From NCBI RefSeq assembly GCF_004366715.1, contig NZ_SOQZ01000002.1, positions 418,996 to 482,995 on the forward strand: a stretch of 64,000 nucleotides of DNA, written 5' to 3'. Source of the DNA: Meridianimaribacter flavus (GTDB taxonomy: Bacteria; Bacteroidota; Bacteroidia; Flavobacteriales; Flavobacteriaceae). Within the stretch, counting starts at the first letter, position 1. Each line of letters opens with the position of its first letter. The translations under genes and the position numbers were made by a program. This document shows positions 25,451 through 36,679 of this stretch, one piece after another. Under the pieces are notes generated by a model, which saw nothing but the letters and a program-made list of their open reading frames with translations, had not been told where the DNA came from and ran no database searches.

Positions 25451-26654
25451 TGAGTTGTTTTAATATTTGATTCATTAAGTCTTCAGCTACTTGTATTTTA
25501 GACTTTAGCTCTTGGGCAATGATTTGGTCATCATTAGTTATAAAAGTAACTTTATTTGTTGAACCTCCAAAACCTGCTCCTTTATCGTTTAACGAATTTA
25601 ATACAATTAAATTTAAATTCTTAGCTTTTAATTTTCCTTTTGCATGTTCTAACTCGTTATTTGTTTCCAATGCAAAGCCAACTAAAAATTGTTTGGTTTT
25701 AATAGCTCCTAATGAAGCTAATATATCCTTAGTCTTTTCTAACTCTATGCTAAACGTTGTTTCTTTCTTTTTTATTTTTTGGTCTGCAACATTTTTTGGC
25801 CTGTAATCTGCAACTGCAGCCGAAAGCACTGCAATATCAACATTACCAAAGTAGTTATGCGCTTCATTATACATTTGAGAAGCACTGGTAACTCGTATTA
25901 AGTTTATTAAACTACTAGATACTGTTTCATGACTAGGTCCTGACACTAATATAACCTCAGCACCAAGGTTTGCTGCAGCTTTGGCAATTTCAAATCCCAT
26001 TTTACCACTAGAATGATTACCTATAAAGCGAACAGGATCTATGGCTTCATACGTTGGTCCAGCAGTAACCAATACTTTTTTTCCACGAAGTGGTAGCTTG
26101 TTTAAAATATCTTTTTCAATAAAGTCAACAATATCTTCTGGTTCAGCCATACGGCCTTCTCCTACAAGACCACTTGCAAGTTCGCCACTTGTTGCAGGAA
26201 TCATAATATTTCCAAAAGATTTTAAAGACTCAAAAGACTGTACTGTAGATGGATGTTTGTACATATCCAAATCCATAGCAGGAGCAAAATACACAGGACA
26301 TTTAGCTGAAAGATAAGTAGCCAAAAGTAAATTGTCGCAAGTACCATTTGCCATTTTAGACATAGTGTTGGCTGTTGCAGGAGCTATCACAAAAATATCA
26401 GCCCAAAGCCCAAGTTCTACATGATTATTCCACACAGCATTGTCATCTTCTTCATTTGTAAATAAAGAATGAACTGGATTTTTTGATAATGTAGAAAGTG
26501 TTAAAGGTGTAATGAAGTCTTTAGAAGCAGGCGTCATAACGACCTTTACGTTAGCGCCTGCTTTTATAAATAACCTTACTAGGTTAGCTGTTTTATAAGC
26601 AGCAATACCAGCAGTGATGCCAAGTAATATATTTTTGCCGCTTAATATTGACAT
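25443..26654 (-). CDS. coaBC: Bifunctional phosphopantothenoylcysteine decarboxylase / phosphopantothenate-cysteine ligase
   Basis: Two-step CoA enzyme of 403 residues. The N-terminal flavin decarboxylase CoaC (about 1-180) has GITAGIAAYKT, the His-containing NHVELG, PATANTMSKMANG and the PAMDLDM substrate loop. The C-terminal ligase CoaB (about 188-400) has VLVTAGPTYEAIDPVRFIGNHSSGKMG and NDKGAGFGG. It lies 8 bp after omega and is coupled to DUF4835. It works upstream of CoaE (13528-14106). Confidence 0.95.
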   Translation of the reverse strand: MSILSGKNILLGITAGIAAYKTANLVRLFIKAGANVKVVMTPASKDFITPLTLSTLSKNPVHSLFTNEEDDNAVWNNHVELGLWADIFVIAPATANTMSKMANGTCDNLLLATYLSAKCPVYFAPAMDLDMYKHPSTVQSFESLKSFGNIMIPATSGELASGLVGEGRMAEPEDIVDFIEKDILNKLPLRGKKVLVTAGPTYEAIDPVRFIGNHSSGKMGFEIAKAAANLGAEVILVSGPSHETVSSSLINLIRVTSASQMYNEAHNYFGNVDIAVLSAAVADYRPKNVADQKIKKKETTFSIELEKTKDILASLGAIKTKQFLVGFALETNNELEHAKGKLKAKNLNLIVLNSLNDKGAGFGGSTNKVTFITNDDQIIAQELKSKIQVAEDLMNQILKQLNA

Positions 26655-26662
26655 CTTAAATC

Positions 26663-26992
26663 TTATTCCTGATTGTTGTCTTCAGTATTTCTGAAATAAA
26701 TTTTGTCATCTAACCATTCTTGAACAGCTAGTGCATGAGGCTTAGGTAATTTTTCATAAAACTTAGACACCTCTATTTGCTCTTTGTTTTCAAAAATTTC
26801 TTCAAGACTATCATTGTAGGTTGCAAACTCCTCAAGTTTATCGATAAGTTCTCTACGAATGTCAGTGTTAATTTGTTCAGCTCTTTTTGAAATTACAGAA
26901 ATAGCTTCGTAAATATTACTTGTTGAAGCGTCAATTTCATTTCTGTCATAAGTTACAGTTGTAACAGGAGCATTGGTTTTCTTTAAATCCAT
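26663..26992 (-). CDS. rpoZ: DNA-directed RNA polymerase subunit omega, Bacteroidota type
   Basis: A 109-residue small subunit that stabilises the beta' subunit. The N-terminal helix region NIYEAISVISKRAEQIN (about 26-42) matches omega proteins; the rest (EEFATYNDSLEEIFENKEQ and LPKPHALAVQEWLDDKI) is the extension typical of Bacteroidota. It sits 11 bp after bamD and 8 bp before coaBC, as in related genomes. Confidence 0.88.
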   Translation of the reverse strand: MDLKKTNAPVTTVTYDRNEIDASTSNIYEAISVISKRAEQINTDIRRELIDKLEEFATYNDSLEEIFENKEQIEVSKFYEKLPKPHALAVQEWLDDKIYFRNTEDNNQE

Positions 26993-27003
26993 TATCTTAA
27001 TAA

Positions 27004-27819
27004 TTAACTTTTTACTTTGAATGTCTCTAATTCTGTTTGTAATTCTTCGTTCATTTTATTGGCTGCTTCTGCATGTTCAGACTCAGGATAAAATTTAATA
27101 AAAGAATTGTAATAGGCAACAGCAGTATTTAAACGTGCTTCTTTTTTAATTCTTACACTATTGATCGCTAGAGTAAATGCTGAATCTAAACGATAAAACA
27201 TAGCATCTTCTCTAAAACTAGTTCCAGGGTAATCAATTAAAAAATTATCAAAAGCTTTTATAGCTGCTTCATAATCTGAAGCGTCATAATAAGCTATTTT
27301 GTTGTATTGTTTTGCAATTTCATACGCCTTCTTTTCTAATTTGTAATCCAACTCCTTTACCATTTCGTTTACTTCTGGTAAGTATTCAGAATTAGGATAC
27401 TTAGAAATAAAGATTTGAAGTTTATCTAATGCTTCATAAGTTTCTTTTTGTTCTTTACTATAAACTGGAGACAGCATATAGAAACTTTTTGCTGACAAAA
27501 ACGAAGCTTCTTCGGCTTTTTCACTTCTAGGGTAACTGCTTTCAAAACGCTCAAACTGATAACCTGACAAGTGATAGTCTTTCATCATGTAATAAGACTT
27601 AGAGTACATATACATTAACTTTTCAGCTTGTGGTTTTCCTCTGTATTGCGGAACTATTTGAGCAAACAACCTGTTAGCTTTACTATATTTTTCAGCTTCA
27701 AAAAGTTCAGTTCCTAAAGTAAACTTTTCAGCTATATCCTCAGATTTTAGTGCTTTTTGAAACTCGCTACAAGAGGTTAACAGTAATCCTAATAAAAGTG
27801 TGTAAAATAAATTCTTCAT
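27004..27819 (-). CDS. bamD: Outer membrane assembly lipoprotein BamD
   Basis: Lipoprotein of the BAM complex for outer membrane protein insertion. The lipobox is LLTSC with Cys17 as the lipidated residue. The remainder (271 residues in all) is TPR-like helices (AEKYSKANRLFAQIV, SYYMMKDYHLSGYQFERF, PNSEYLPEV, YYNSFIKFYPES). First gene of the omega-coaBC-DUF4835-recN cluster, with a -7 box 17 bp upstream. Confidence 0.92.
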   Translation of the reverse strand: MKNLFYTLLLGLLLTSCSEFQKALKSEDIAEKFTLGTELFEAEKYSKANRLFAQIVPQYRGKPQAEKLMYMYSKSYYMMKDYHLSGYQFERFESSYPRSEKAEEASFLSAKSFYMLSPVYSKEQKETYEALDKLQIFISKYPNSEYLPEVNEMVKELDYKLEKKAYEIAKQYNKIAYYDASDYEAAIKAFDNFLIDYPGTSFREDAMFYRLDSAFTLAINSVRIKKEARLNTAVAYYNSFIKFYPESEHAEAANKMNEELQTELETFKVKS

Positions 27820-27836
27820 AAAATTTAAACAGAATG

Positions 27837-27844
27837 CAAAAGTA
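27837..27844 (-). promoter_or_regulatory. -7 box (TACTTTTG) of the bamD operon
   Basis: Minus-strand TAnnTTTG match 17 bp before the bamD ATG. Confidence 0.5.
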
Positions 27845-27941
27845 CGTATTTATAACGTATTATAAAAACAAAAATTTTGTGCTAAAATAAAGGTTGTAAC
27901 GTGTTATGAGTAAGCTTTATATAAACTTTAACTTTTTAGGT

Positions 27942-28820
27942 TTAATCTAGCTTATTAACTGCTTCTTTAATTTTAGATTTTAATCCTTCTGTTGCTTCTA
28001 CAAGTGGCAATCTTACTGTGCTTTTTGCAAGACCAAGCGTTTCAAAAACAGCTTTAATACCTGAAGGATTGTTTTCTGCAAAAATTAAACTTGTAATATC
28101 CATTAAATCAAAGTGAATTGCGTAAGCTTCACTTGCTTTTCCTTCAAGACCAAGATTTATCATTTTGGTAAATTGTTTAGGTAATGCTTGCCCAATTACC
28201 GAAATCACTCCTGCTCCACCTGCTAATACTACACCAAGCGCTAAATCGTCATCTCCTGAAATAATCAAGAAATCTTCTGGTTTGTTCTTAATCAAGGTTA
28301 AGTATTGTGCCACATTGTTGCCTGCTTCTTTAACTGCTATGATATTTTCAAAATCATTTGCTAAACGCAATGTAGTTTCTGGCAACATGTTTGACGATGT
28401 TCTTCCTGGTACATTATATAAAATAATAGGTTTTGGAGACGCTTGCGAAATGGCCTTAAAATGCTGATAAATGCCTTCTTGTGTTGGCTTACTGTAATAT
28501 GGAGACACTGATAAAATAGCATCGACATGAGATAAACCGGTTGTATTAATCTCTTCAATAACTGCTGCTGTATTATTACCTCCAATTCCTAAAACTAAAG
28601 GTAAACGACCATTATTTGCTTCAACTATAGTATTAATTATGGCTTTCTTTTCTTCGGCAGTAATGGTTACACTTTCTCCTGTTGTACCACTAATAACCAA
28701 GTAGTCTGTTCCGTTATCTATGTTGTAATTAACAATATTTGTAAGCGCTTCAAAATCTACAGTTAAATCAGATTTAAAAGGCGTTATTAAGGCAACTCCT
28801 GTACCGTAAAATGTATTCAT
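27942..28820 (-). CDS. dapA: 4-hydroxy-tetrahydrodipicolinate synthase
   Basis: First committed step of lysine/diaminopimelate synthesis, condensing pyruvate with aspartate semialdehyde. A 292-residue TIM barrel: GTTGES (45-50), Tyr135 in LYNVPGR and the Schiff-base Lys164 (AVKEAGNN). Its start overlaps the DUF6913 stop as TAATG, so the two are coupled. DapF of the same pathway is at 50266-51042. Confidence 0.95.
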   Translation of the reverse strand: MNTFYGTGVALITPFKSDLTVDFEALTNIVNYNIDNGTDYLVISGTTGESVTITAEEKKAIINTIVEANNGRLPLVLGIGGNNTAAVIEEINTTGLSHVDAILSVSPYYSKPTQEGIYQHFKAISQASPKPIILYNVPGRTSSNMLPETTLRLANDFENIIAVKEAGNNVAQYLTLIKNKPEDFLIISGDDDLALGVVLAGGAGVISVIGQALPKQFTKMINLGLEGKASEAYAIHFDLMDITSLIFAENNPSGIKAVFETLGLAKSTVRLPLVEATEGLKSKIKEAVNKLD

Positions 28821-29338
28821 TATATTTTGTTTAAAACCGTTAAATATTTTTTTAATTCGTTTTTAAATAGCGTAAACTCTTTTGGTGCAACATTTATTAT
28901 TAAATCGTAAAAACGATCATCAATTCCTGCTAATCCTACTTTAAACTTGGCTTTTGAAGCTACACTAATTAAATTAAGATCTAAAACATCTTGCTTATAA
29001 AAGCTAATTAAGATGTCAAACTCTGTGTCAATAAATGTTTGAAGTTCTACGTTTTTTATTTTCCCGTTCCAACCAAAATCTTTTGGATTGAAATAGGTAT
29101 CCCAAAGGTCGTTACTATCTTTGTTATCTTCAACATAAGCAACAATTTTAACTTTATTTCGCTTAATGTCTATGAACTCAAAAAACGTTCTGAAAGCTTC
29201 AAAATCAGAAAATTCACTTAAGTGTAAAATCACTCCTACTTTATCAACCTTAGTATTGCTAAAAGACACATTCCTAGAATTTAACAATTTGTTGATATAT
29301 TTTTGATTTGATTTTTCCCTAAATGCCTTTAAAATCAT
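28820..29338 (-). CDS. DUF6913 family protein
   Basis: A 172-residue soluble protein with no signal peptide: a basic N-terminal helix ([19 protein letters not shown]) and an alpha/beta core ([51 protein letters not shown]). I recognise it as DUF6913, a Bacteroidota family of unknown function regularly placed directly before dapA. The stop overlaps the dapA start by one base. A -7 box lies 18 bp upstream. Confidence 0.75.
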   Translation of the reverse strand: MILKAFREKSNQKYINKLLNSRNVSFSNTKVDKVGVILHLSEFSDFEAFRTFFEFIDIKRNKVKIVAYVEDNKDSNDLWDTYFNPKDFGWNGKIKNVELQTFIDTEFDILISFYKQDVLDLNLISVASKAKFKVGLAGIDDRFYDLIINVAPKEFTLFKNELKKYLTVLNKI

Positions 29339-29356
29339 TTATCTTTATCCTTTTTG

Positions 29357-29364
29357 CAAATGTA
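29357..29364 (-). promoter_or_regulatory. -7 box (TACATTTG) of the DUF6913-dapA operon
   Basis: Minus-strand TAnnTTTG match 18 bp before the DUF6913 ATG, inside the divergent gap to the 5'-nucleotidase genes. Confidence 0.5.
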
Positions 29365-29406
29365 GTAAATAGTGCTACATCTTTTTGTAACTTTTTAAAA
29401 TATCCT

Positions 29407-30165
29407 ATGAATTTCAAACACCTTTTAGTTGTTGCTTCAGTCTTGATTTTCACCTCTTGTAAACAAGAAAATCATTTATATAGAATTGAAGGTAAACAGA
29501 TACAAATTACCGATAGTCTTCAAGCTAATTCTGACGTTGAAGCATTCATTAAACCCTATCGTGAGCACGTTAACAAAAACCTTGATAGTGTTTTAGCATA
29601 TTCTGTTGATACCTACTCAAAAAACGATGGAGAATACAACACAGCTGTAGGAAATTTTATGGCTGATGCTATCTACGAACAAGCAAACCCTGTATTTAAG
29701 AAAAGAACAGGAAAAGACATCGATTTTGTTTTACTTAATCATGGTGGAATTCGATCTATACTCTCTAAAGGTAATGTTACAGCAAGAACTGCTTATGGAT
29801 TAATGCCTTTTGAAAACTCAATGGTTGTGGTTGACTTAAAAGGCGCTCAAGTAAAAGAGTTATTAGAATATCTAGCTAAAGCAAAAAGAGCGCATCCAAT
29901 TTCTAAATTAAAATTAGCTATTGACGCAGATTTCAATGTTGCTTCAGCTAGTTTACACGACTCTCCTATTGACTTTAATAAAAACTATTTTGTTTTAACC
30001 AATGATTACTTATACAATGGTGGTGACCACATGGATTTTTTCAAAACCAATGACAGTCTTTATGATTTAGATTACAAAATTAGAAATGCTCTTATAGATT
30101 ATTTCAAAAAAGTAGACACCATTAATCCTGTAATTGATGACAGATTTATTCAATTAAAAAACTAA
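29407..30165 (+). CDS. 5'-nucleotidase C-terminal domain lipoprotein
   Basis: A 252-residue lipoprotein (signal MNFKHLLVVASVLIFTSC, lipobox FTSC) containing only the substrate-binding C-terminal domain of UshA-type 5'-nucleotidases: YNTAVGNFMADAIYEQ, DFVLLNHGGIRS, ARTAYGLMPFENSMVVVDLKG and the YLYNGGDHMDFF adenine-binding region. The metallophosphatase domain is in the next gene, 3 bp downstream, so the pair forms a split 5'-nucleotidase. A longer frame opens at 29323, but it would overlap the divergent DUF6913 gene and hide the signal peptide, so ATG 29407 is preferred. Confidence 0.88.
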   Translation: MNFKHLLVVASVLIFTSCKQENHLYRIEGKQIQITDSLQANSDVEAFIKPYREHVNKNLDSVLAYSVDTYSKNDGEYNTAVGNFMADAIYEQANPVFKKRTGKDIDFVLLNHGGIRSILSKGNVTARTAYGLMPFENSMVVVDLKGAQVKELLEYLAKAKRAHPISKLKLAIDADFNVASASLHDSPIDFNKNYFVLTNDYLYNGGDHMDFFKTNDSLYDLDYKIRNALIDYFKKVDTINPVIDDRFIQLKN

Positions 30166-30168
30166 GCC

Positions 30169-31080
30169 ATGAAAAGAAGAGACTTTATACAACAAACAGC
30201 TGCTGCATCAACCTTAATAGGATTAGGTGGTTTAGGACTACAATCGTTTGCAACTCCTCCAAAAAAAATCACTATTCTTCATACCAATGACGTCCATAGT
30301 CACATTGATGCTTTTGGACCTGAAGATGGCAGAAACGCAAATAAGGGTGGTGTTGCTAGACGCGCAAGTTTAATTGAAGCGATACGAAAAGAAAACCCTA
30401 ATACCTTATTAATGGATGCTGGCGATATTTTTCAAGGCACTCCTTACTTTAATTATTATGGTGGTGAATTGGAGTTTAAGCTCATGAGTATGCTTAAATA
30501 CGATGTAGCTACAATTGGAAATCATGATTTCGACAATGGTATAGATGGTTTATATGCACAATTACCACATGCTGATTTTGATTTTATTTCAGCTAATTAT
30601 GATTTTAAAAACACCATAATGGATACTCATGTAAAACCTTACAAAACCTTTACAAAAGAAGGTATTAAAATTGGTGTTTTTGGTCTTGGAATTCAGTTAG
30701 ATGGTTTGGTAGGTAAAGATATGTATAAAGAAACTGTATACATGGATCCTATTGAAACTGCTCAGGAAATGACGCGCGTTTTAAAAGAGACTGAACGTTG
30801 CGATTTAATTATTTGTCTTTCGCATATTGGGTATTACTACAAAAACAGCCCTGAAAAAGTATGCGACCTTAACTTAGCAAAAGCTACTAAAGATATTGAC
30901 TTAATTATTGGTGGACACACGCATACGTTTTTGCCAAAACCAACTGTTGTTAAAAATATTGAAGGTAAAAACACCCTTGTAAACCAAGTAGGTTGCTATG
31001 GTATAAACCTAGGTAAAATCGACTTTTATTTTGATGCTGATAAAAACAAAGCTGCTGAAGGAACCTCTATTATAGTTTAG
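30169..31080 (+). CDS. Metallophosphatase, 5'-nucleotidase N-terminal domain
   Basis: A 303-residue calcineurin-like phosphatase with an N-terminal twin-arginine-type signal (MKRRDFIQQTAAASTLIGLGG). The dimetal-site motifs are NDVHSH (Asp41/His43), GDIFQG (Asp86), GNHDFDNG (Asn118/His119), LSHIG and GGHTHTF. It supplies the catalytic half of an UshA-type nucleotidase whose substrate-binding half is the preceding gene. The two halves appear to use different export routes (lipoprotein signal versus RR signal), which is unusual if they assemble. Location: periplasm or outer surface. Confidence 0.9.
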   Translation: MKRRDFIQQTAAASTLIGLGGLGLQSFATPPKKITILHTNDVHSHIDAFGPEDGRNANKGGVARRASLIEAIRKENPNTLLMDAGDIFQGTPYFNYYGGELEFKLMSMLKYDVATIGNHDFDNGIDGLYAQLPHADFDFISANYDFKNTIMDTHVKPYKTFTKEGIKIGVFGLGIQLDGLVGKDMYKETVYMDPIETAQEMTRVLKETERCDLIICLSHIGYYYKNSPEKVCDLNLAKATKDIDLIIGGHTHTFLPKPTVVKNIEGKNTLVNQVGCYGINLGKIDFYFDADKNKAAEGTSIIV

Positions 31081-31110
31081 AATTTTAACACTAAAATGAT
31101 AGGGTTAAAC

Positions 31111-31118
31111 TAGTTTTG
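31111..31118 (+). promoter_or_regulatory. -7 box (TAGTTTTG) before the DoxX gene
   Basis: Exact TAnnTTTG match 33 bp before ATG 31152; it overlaps an alternative TTG start (31116), arguing against that start. Confidence 0.5.
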
Positions 31119-31151
31119 CGTCTAAATGGGATATTAACTAAAAATAATCTC

Positions 31152-31541
31152 ATGAAAACTAAACTTCTTTTTATCCTCAGATTAGCAGTTGCAATTATTT
31201 TAATTCAAACTCTTAGATTTAAGTTTACAGCACATCCTGATAGTGTGTACATTTTTTCGCAAGTTGGTCTTGAACCTTATGGCAGAATTACTATTGGAAT
31301 TCTTGAGTTAATAGCTGGAATACTTTTACTTATTCCCAAAACTGTTTGGGCAGGTGCAACACTAACATTAGGTGTGATTTTTGGTGCAATAGTTATGCAT
31401 TTAACACAACTAGGTATTCAAGTTAATAATGATGGAGGAGTTTTATTTTCAACTGCAGTAGTAACTTTTATACTTTCTGCTATTATCCTTTATTTTTACA
31501 AAAAAGACATTCCTGTGATTGGAAAAAAATTAAACTCCTAG
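31152..31541 (+). CDS. DoxX family membrane protein
   Basis: A 129-residue protein with four TM helices (about 5-22, 45-63, 68-86, 97-117). The DoxX-type start (LLFILRLAVAIILIQTLRFKFT) and the GILELIAGILLLIP segment identify the family. DoxX-like proteins are linked to redox or sulfur metabolism in some bacteria, but no substrate can be given here. The ATG at 31152 is chosen over TTG 31116 because of the -7 box. The 3' end overlaps the convergent gene by 12 bp. Confidence 0.8.
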   Translation: MKTKLLFILRLAVAIILIQTLRFKFTAHPDSVYIFSQVGLEPYGRITIGILELIAGILLLIPKTVWAGATLTLGVIFGAIVMHLTQLGIQVNNDGGVLFSTAVVTFILSAIILYFYKKDIPVIGKKLNS

Positions 31542-32249
31542 TTTATTATAATTTTCCTCGTGGCTAATTTTTGCCTGTAAATAGAAGAATACAAAAGCAA
31601 GCACTAAGAAGATAGAACATAGTACATTTAATATGTTTACTTCTGAAACATAAAAATAAGCTAGTTGTATTACTTCTGAAAAGACTATAAAAATTGAACC
31701 CACTAAAAAGTTCATCGATTTTTTATCGTCTTTGTATATATAGTTTATAAGTGCTACAGACAACAAAGCCATTATAACAGCATTATAAACAAATTCAAGT
31801 AAGTACTCTGCAAATTGTAATTCAGGTTTTGTAGTATTAGTCACCACAATTACACACGAAATATCTAAAACCAATAAAATTATTATATGAACTGGCAATT
31901 TGGTAACCACTTGTTTAATATCTAGTGTTTTTAATATTTGAACAATCAAAAACGAGTATGATAAAATATACATTGCATTAATAATGTAATAAGAGTAGTC
32001 AGCCATAAAACTATCAGGAGAAATTTGCCAAGACAAGAAGTTAAAAACATCAGCAACTGTAAATGTTATTAAAAACAAAAAGAAAAACTTTCTTTTATTT
32101 TCAACGCGCGAACAATACAAGATACTAAGCAAAACTAAAAGCAACGCTCTAATACCTGAAGCATAATACTCATACTTAAAGAGTTGTAATCCTAAAAAGA
32201 CAACACTAAGTACAGCAAGCAATGCTATTAATGTTTTTGGTTTTTGCAT
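31530..32249 (-). CDS. Hypothetical polytopic membrane protein
   Basis: A 239-residue integral membrane protein with seven or eight predicted TM helices, starting MQKPKTLIALLAVLSVVFLG. Size and topology are reminiscent of YhhN-type (lysoplasmalogenase-like) proteins, but I do not see motifs firm enough to assign it. The gene converges on DoxX with a 12-bp stop overlap and has a TATATTTG -7 box upstream. Confidence 0.7.
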   Translation of the reverse strand: MQKPKTLIALLAVLSVVFLGLQLFKYEYYASGIRALLLVLLSILYCSRVENKRKFFFLFLITFTVADVFNFLSWQISPDSFMADYSYYIINAMYILSYSFLIVQILKTLDIKQVVTKLPVHIIILLVLDISCVIVVTNTTKPELQFAEYLLEFVYNAVIMALLSVALINYIYKDDKKSMNFLVGSIFIVFSEVIQLAYFYVSEVNILNVLCSIFLVLAFVFFYLQAKISHEENYNKLGV

Positions 32250-32274
32250 TTATTTAATTAATCCCTTGTTGGGA

Positions 32275-32282
32275 CAAATATA
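32275..32282 (-). promoter_or_regulatory. -7 box (TATATTTG)
   Basis: Minus-strand TAnnTTTG match 25 bp before the ATG at 32249, beside a short ATCCC/GGGA palindrome. Confidence 0.45.
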
Positions 32283-32348
32283 AATAAAAAATACAATTAA
32301 ACGAATAAAAATGCATTTTATCGATGAAAATTAACATTTTGTAGGATT

Positions 32349-34361
<2,013 letters not shown>

Positions 34362-34403
34362 TTATCTTTTTTGAGTTATATTTAAAGCATCTAATATACT
34401 AAA

Positions 34404-36668
34404 ATGCCTTTCAAGAAAATAGCCGTTTGTATTGTTTTTATCAGTTTTTTATTCAATTGTCAAAACACTGAAACACCCAACATTAAGCCTCAAATTACCC
34501 CAATTCCTTCAGAGCAAACTATTAATAAAGGACATTTTGTTTTAGATAATTCTACCGGAATAAAGTATACTGATGATTTTAAAATCTCTGCTGAATTTTT
34601 AAAATCTTACATTGAAAACGAAAGTCCCATAAAGCTACAAGACAATAATTCTATTTCATTTATAAAAGATGAGAGTATTGAAAATCCAGAAGGATATTTG
34701 CTTGAAATCCTTCCGAAGTCAATTGTAATTAAAGCCAAAACAGATCAAGGTGCGTTTTATGCTGTACAATCATTAAGACAATTACTACCTGCCGAATTTG
34801 AAAATAAAACGCTTTCTGAAACAAAAGCGCTTATCCCTTGTGCTACAATTAAAGACAAGCCACAATTCGAGCATCGAGGCATGCATTTAGATGTATCCAG
34901 ACACATGTTTTCAGTTGAATTCATAAAGAAATATATTGATGCTTTAGCGATGCTTAAAATGAATACGTTTCACTGGCATTTAACCGATGATCAAGGTTGG
35001 CGAATAGAAATCAAAAAATATCCAAAACTGCAAGAAGTTGCTGCTTATAGAAACGAAACTTTAATCGGACATTATAGCGACCAACCTCAACAATTTGACG
35101 GTAAAACATATGGAGGTTTTTACACACAAGAAGAAGTCAAAGAGGTTGTGGCTTATGCTAAGAGCAGGTTTGTTACCGTAATTCCTGAGATTGAACTTCC
35201 TGGTCATGCACAAGCTGCTATTGCTGCTTATCCTGATTTAGGCTGTACTGAAAAACAAATAGATGTTGCCACAACATGGGGCGTTTTTGAAGATATTTTT
35301 TGCCCAAAAGAAGAAACATTTACTTTTTTAGAAAGTGTTTTAGACGAGGTTGCTACTCTTTTTCCTAGCACATACATTCATATTGGTGGTGATGAAGCTC
35401 CAAAAACCAGATGGAAAAACTGTGAATATTGTCAAAAACTCATAAAGAATAAAGGTTTGAAAAACGAACACGAGCTACAAAGCTATTTTATAGCACGTAT
35501 TGAAAAATATCTTAACAGCAAAGGCAAGCAAATTATAGGTTGGGACGAAATTCTTGAAGGCGGTTTAGCTCCAAATGCAACTGTAATGTCATGGAGAGGG
35601 ATTGAAGGTGCTGTTGAAGCTGCAAAGCAACACCACAATGTAATTATGACACCTACGTCTCATTGTTATTTTGATTATTATCAAAGTGAAAACGATAACG
35701 AACCTTTAGCTATTGGTGGTTTTTTACCATTAGAAAAAGTGTATGGTTTTAACCCAATTCCTGAAGAACTCAATGATGACGAAGTACAATACATTTTAGG
35801 TGCACAAGGGAACATTTGGACAGAGTACATTAACACCGAAAGTCAATTGGAATATATGGCTTTTCCACGAATGTTAGCTATGAGCGAAGTGGTTTGGTCA
35901 AAACCAGAAAACAAAAACTATTCTGACTTTGTGAAACGCGTTGAGAATTTTCACAAGAGACTCGATGCTTTAGATATTAATTATGCTAATCATCTTTATG
36001 AGATTGAAGGTGAGTTACTATCAAATGATAATCTTAGCTATCAACTAAAAACGCTAACTGACGGTAAAACTATAAGGTACACCCTAGACAGTTCGGAACC
36101 TACACTGCAATCAGAAATTTATAATCAACCTATTCCAATTACTGAAAGCGTGACCATAAAAGCTTCCCTGTTTAATAATGAAAAACAATTAGGTAAAGTT
36201 TTCACTCAAAACATTAATCATCATAAGGCAGTAGGAAAAAAGATTACCATAAATAAAGCACCTCACAAATCCTACCCTGGAAGTGGTGCTGAGGGATTAA
36301 TCAATGGTATTTCTGGAAGCGATTCACGTTATGGCGACAAAGAATGGTTAGGATTTTGGGGAGAAGATATCGAGATTACCATTGATTTAGGTGAAGAAAC
36401 AGAAATCAATTCTATTGAAACTCGATTTTATAATGCTCCTGGACAGTGGATTTATGCTCCTAATGAAATCGAAATCGAAATCGAAAATGAAGTTGAAAAA
36501 ATGCAGATTCCGAATGCAACAGAAAAACTTATCAGCATAAAGTTTGAACCCAATGTTTCAGGACGTTATATCACCTTGAAAATCCCAAACTATGGTATTA
36601 TTCCAGAAGGCAAACAAGGTGCTGGTAACAAAGCTTGGACGTTTATTGATGAAATAATTGTGAATTAA
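34404..36668 (+). CDS. Beta-N-acetylhexosaminidase (GH20), lipoprotein
   Basis: A 754-residue exo-hexosaminidase with a lipoprotein signal (FISFLFNC, Cys19). The GH20b N-terminal domain covers about 30-140. The catalytic barrel has HWHLTDDQGWRIEIKKYPKL-type motifs and the catalytic Asp330-Glu331 pair in HIGGDEAP. The chitobiase-type C-terminal domain (about 535-615) and a discoidin-like carbohydrate-binding domain (about 620-754) follow. It removes terminal GlcNAc/GalNAc from chitin oligomers, peptidoglycan or glycans at the cell surface or in the periplasm. It could feed amino sugar catabolism together with murQ at 62871, though that gene is distant. Confidence 0.93.
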   Translation: MPFKKIAVCIVFISFLFNCQNTETPNIKPQITPIPSEQTINKGHFVLDNSTGIKYTDDFKISAEFLKSYIENESPIKLQDNNSISFIKDESIENPEGYLLEILPKSIVIKAKTDQGAFYAVQSLRQLLPAEFENKTLSETKALIPCATIKDKPQFEHRGMHLDVSRHMFSVEFIKKYIDALAMLKMNTFHWHLTDDQGWRIEIKKYPKLQEVAAYRNETLIGHYSDQPQQFDGKTYGGFYTQEEVKEVVAYAKSRFVTVIPEIELPGHAQAAIAAYPDLGCTEKQIDVATTWGVFEDIFCPKEETFTFLESVLDEVATLFPSTYIHIGGDEAPKTRWKNCEYCQKLIKNKGLKNEHELQSYFIARIEKYLNSKGKQIIGWDEILEGGLAPNATVMSWRGIEGAVEAAKQHHNVIMTPTSHCYFDYYQSENDNEPLAIGGFLPLEKVYGFNPIPEELNDDEVQYILGAQGNIWTEYINTESQLEYMAFPRMLAMSEVVWSKPENKNYSDFVKRVENFHKRLDALDINYANHLYEIEGELLSNDNLSYQLKTLTDGKTIRYTLDSSEPTLQSEIYNQPIPITESVTIKASLFNNEKQLGKVFTQNINHHKAVGKKITINKAPHKSYPGSGAEGLINGISGSDSRYGDKEWLGFWGEDIEITIDLGEETEINSIETRFYNAPGQWIYAPNEIEIEIENEVEKMQIPNATEKLISIKFEPNVSGRYITLKIPNYGIIPEGKQGAGNKAWTFIDEIIVN

Positions 36669-36679
36669 CCTATATAATA

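Noticed and set aside
29323..29406. 28-residue N-terminal extension of the 5'-nucleotidase C-terminal protein
   Set aside because: It would overlap the divergent DUF6913 gene and bury the lipoprotein signal; ATG 29407 is the better start.
31116..31151. 12-residue N-terminal extension of DoxX from a TTG
   Set aside because: The TTG lies within the -7 promoter box; ATG 31152 gives the normal DoxX start.
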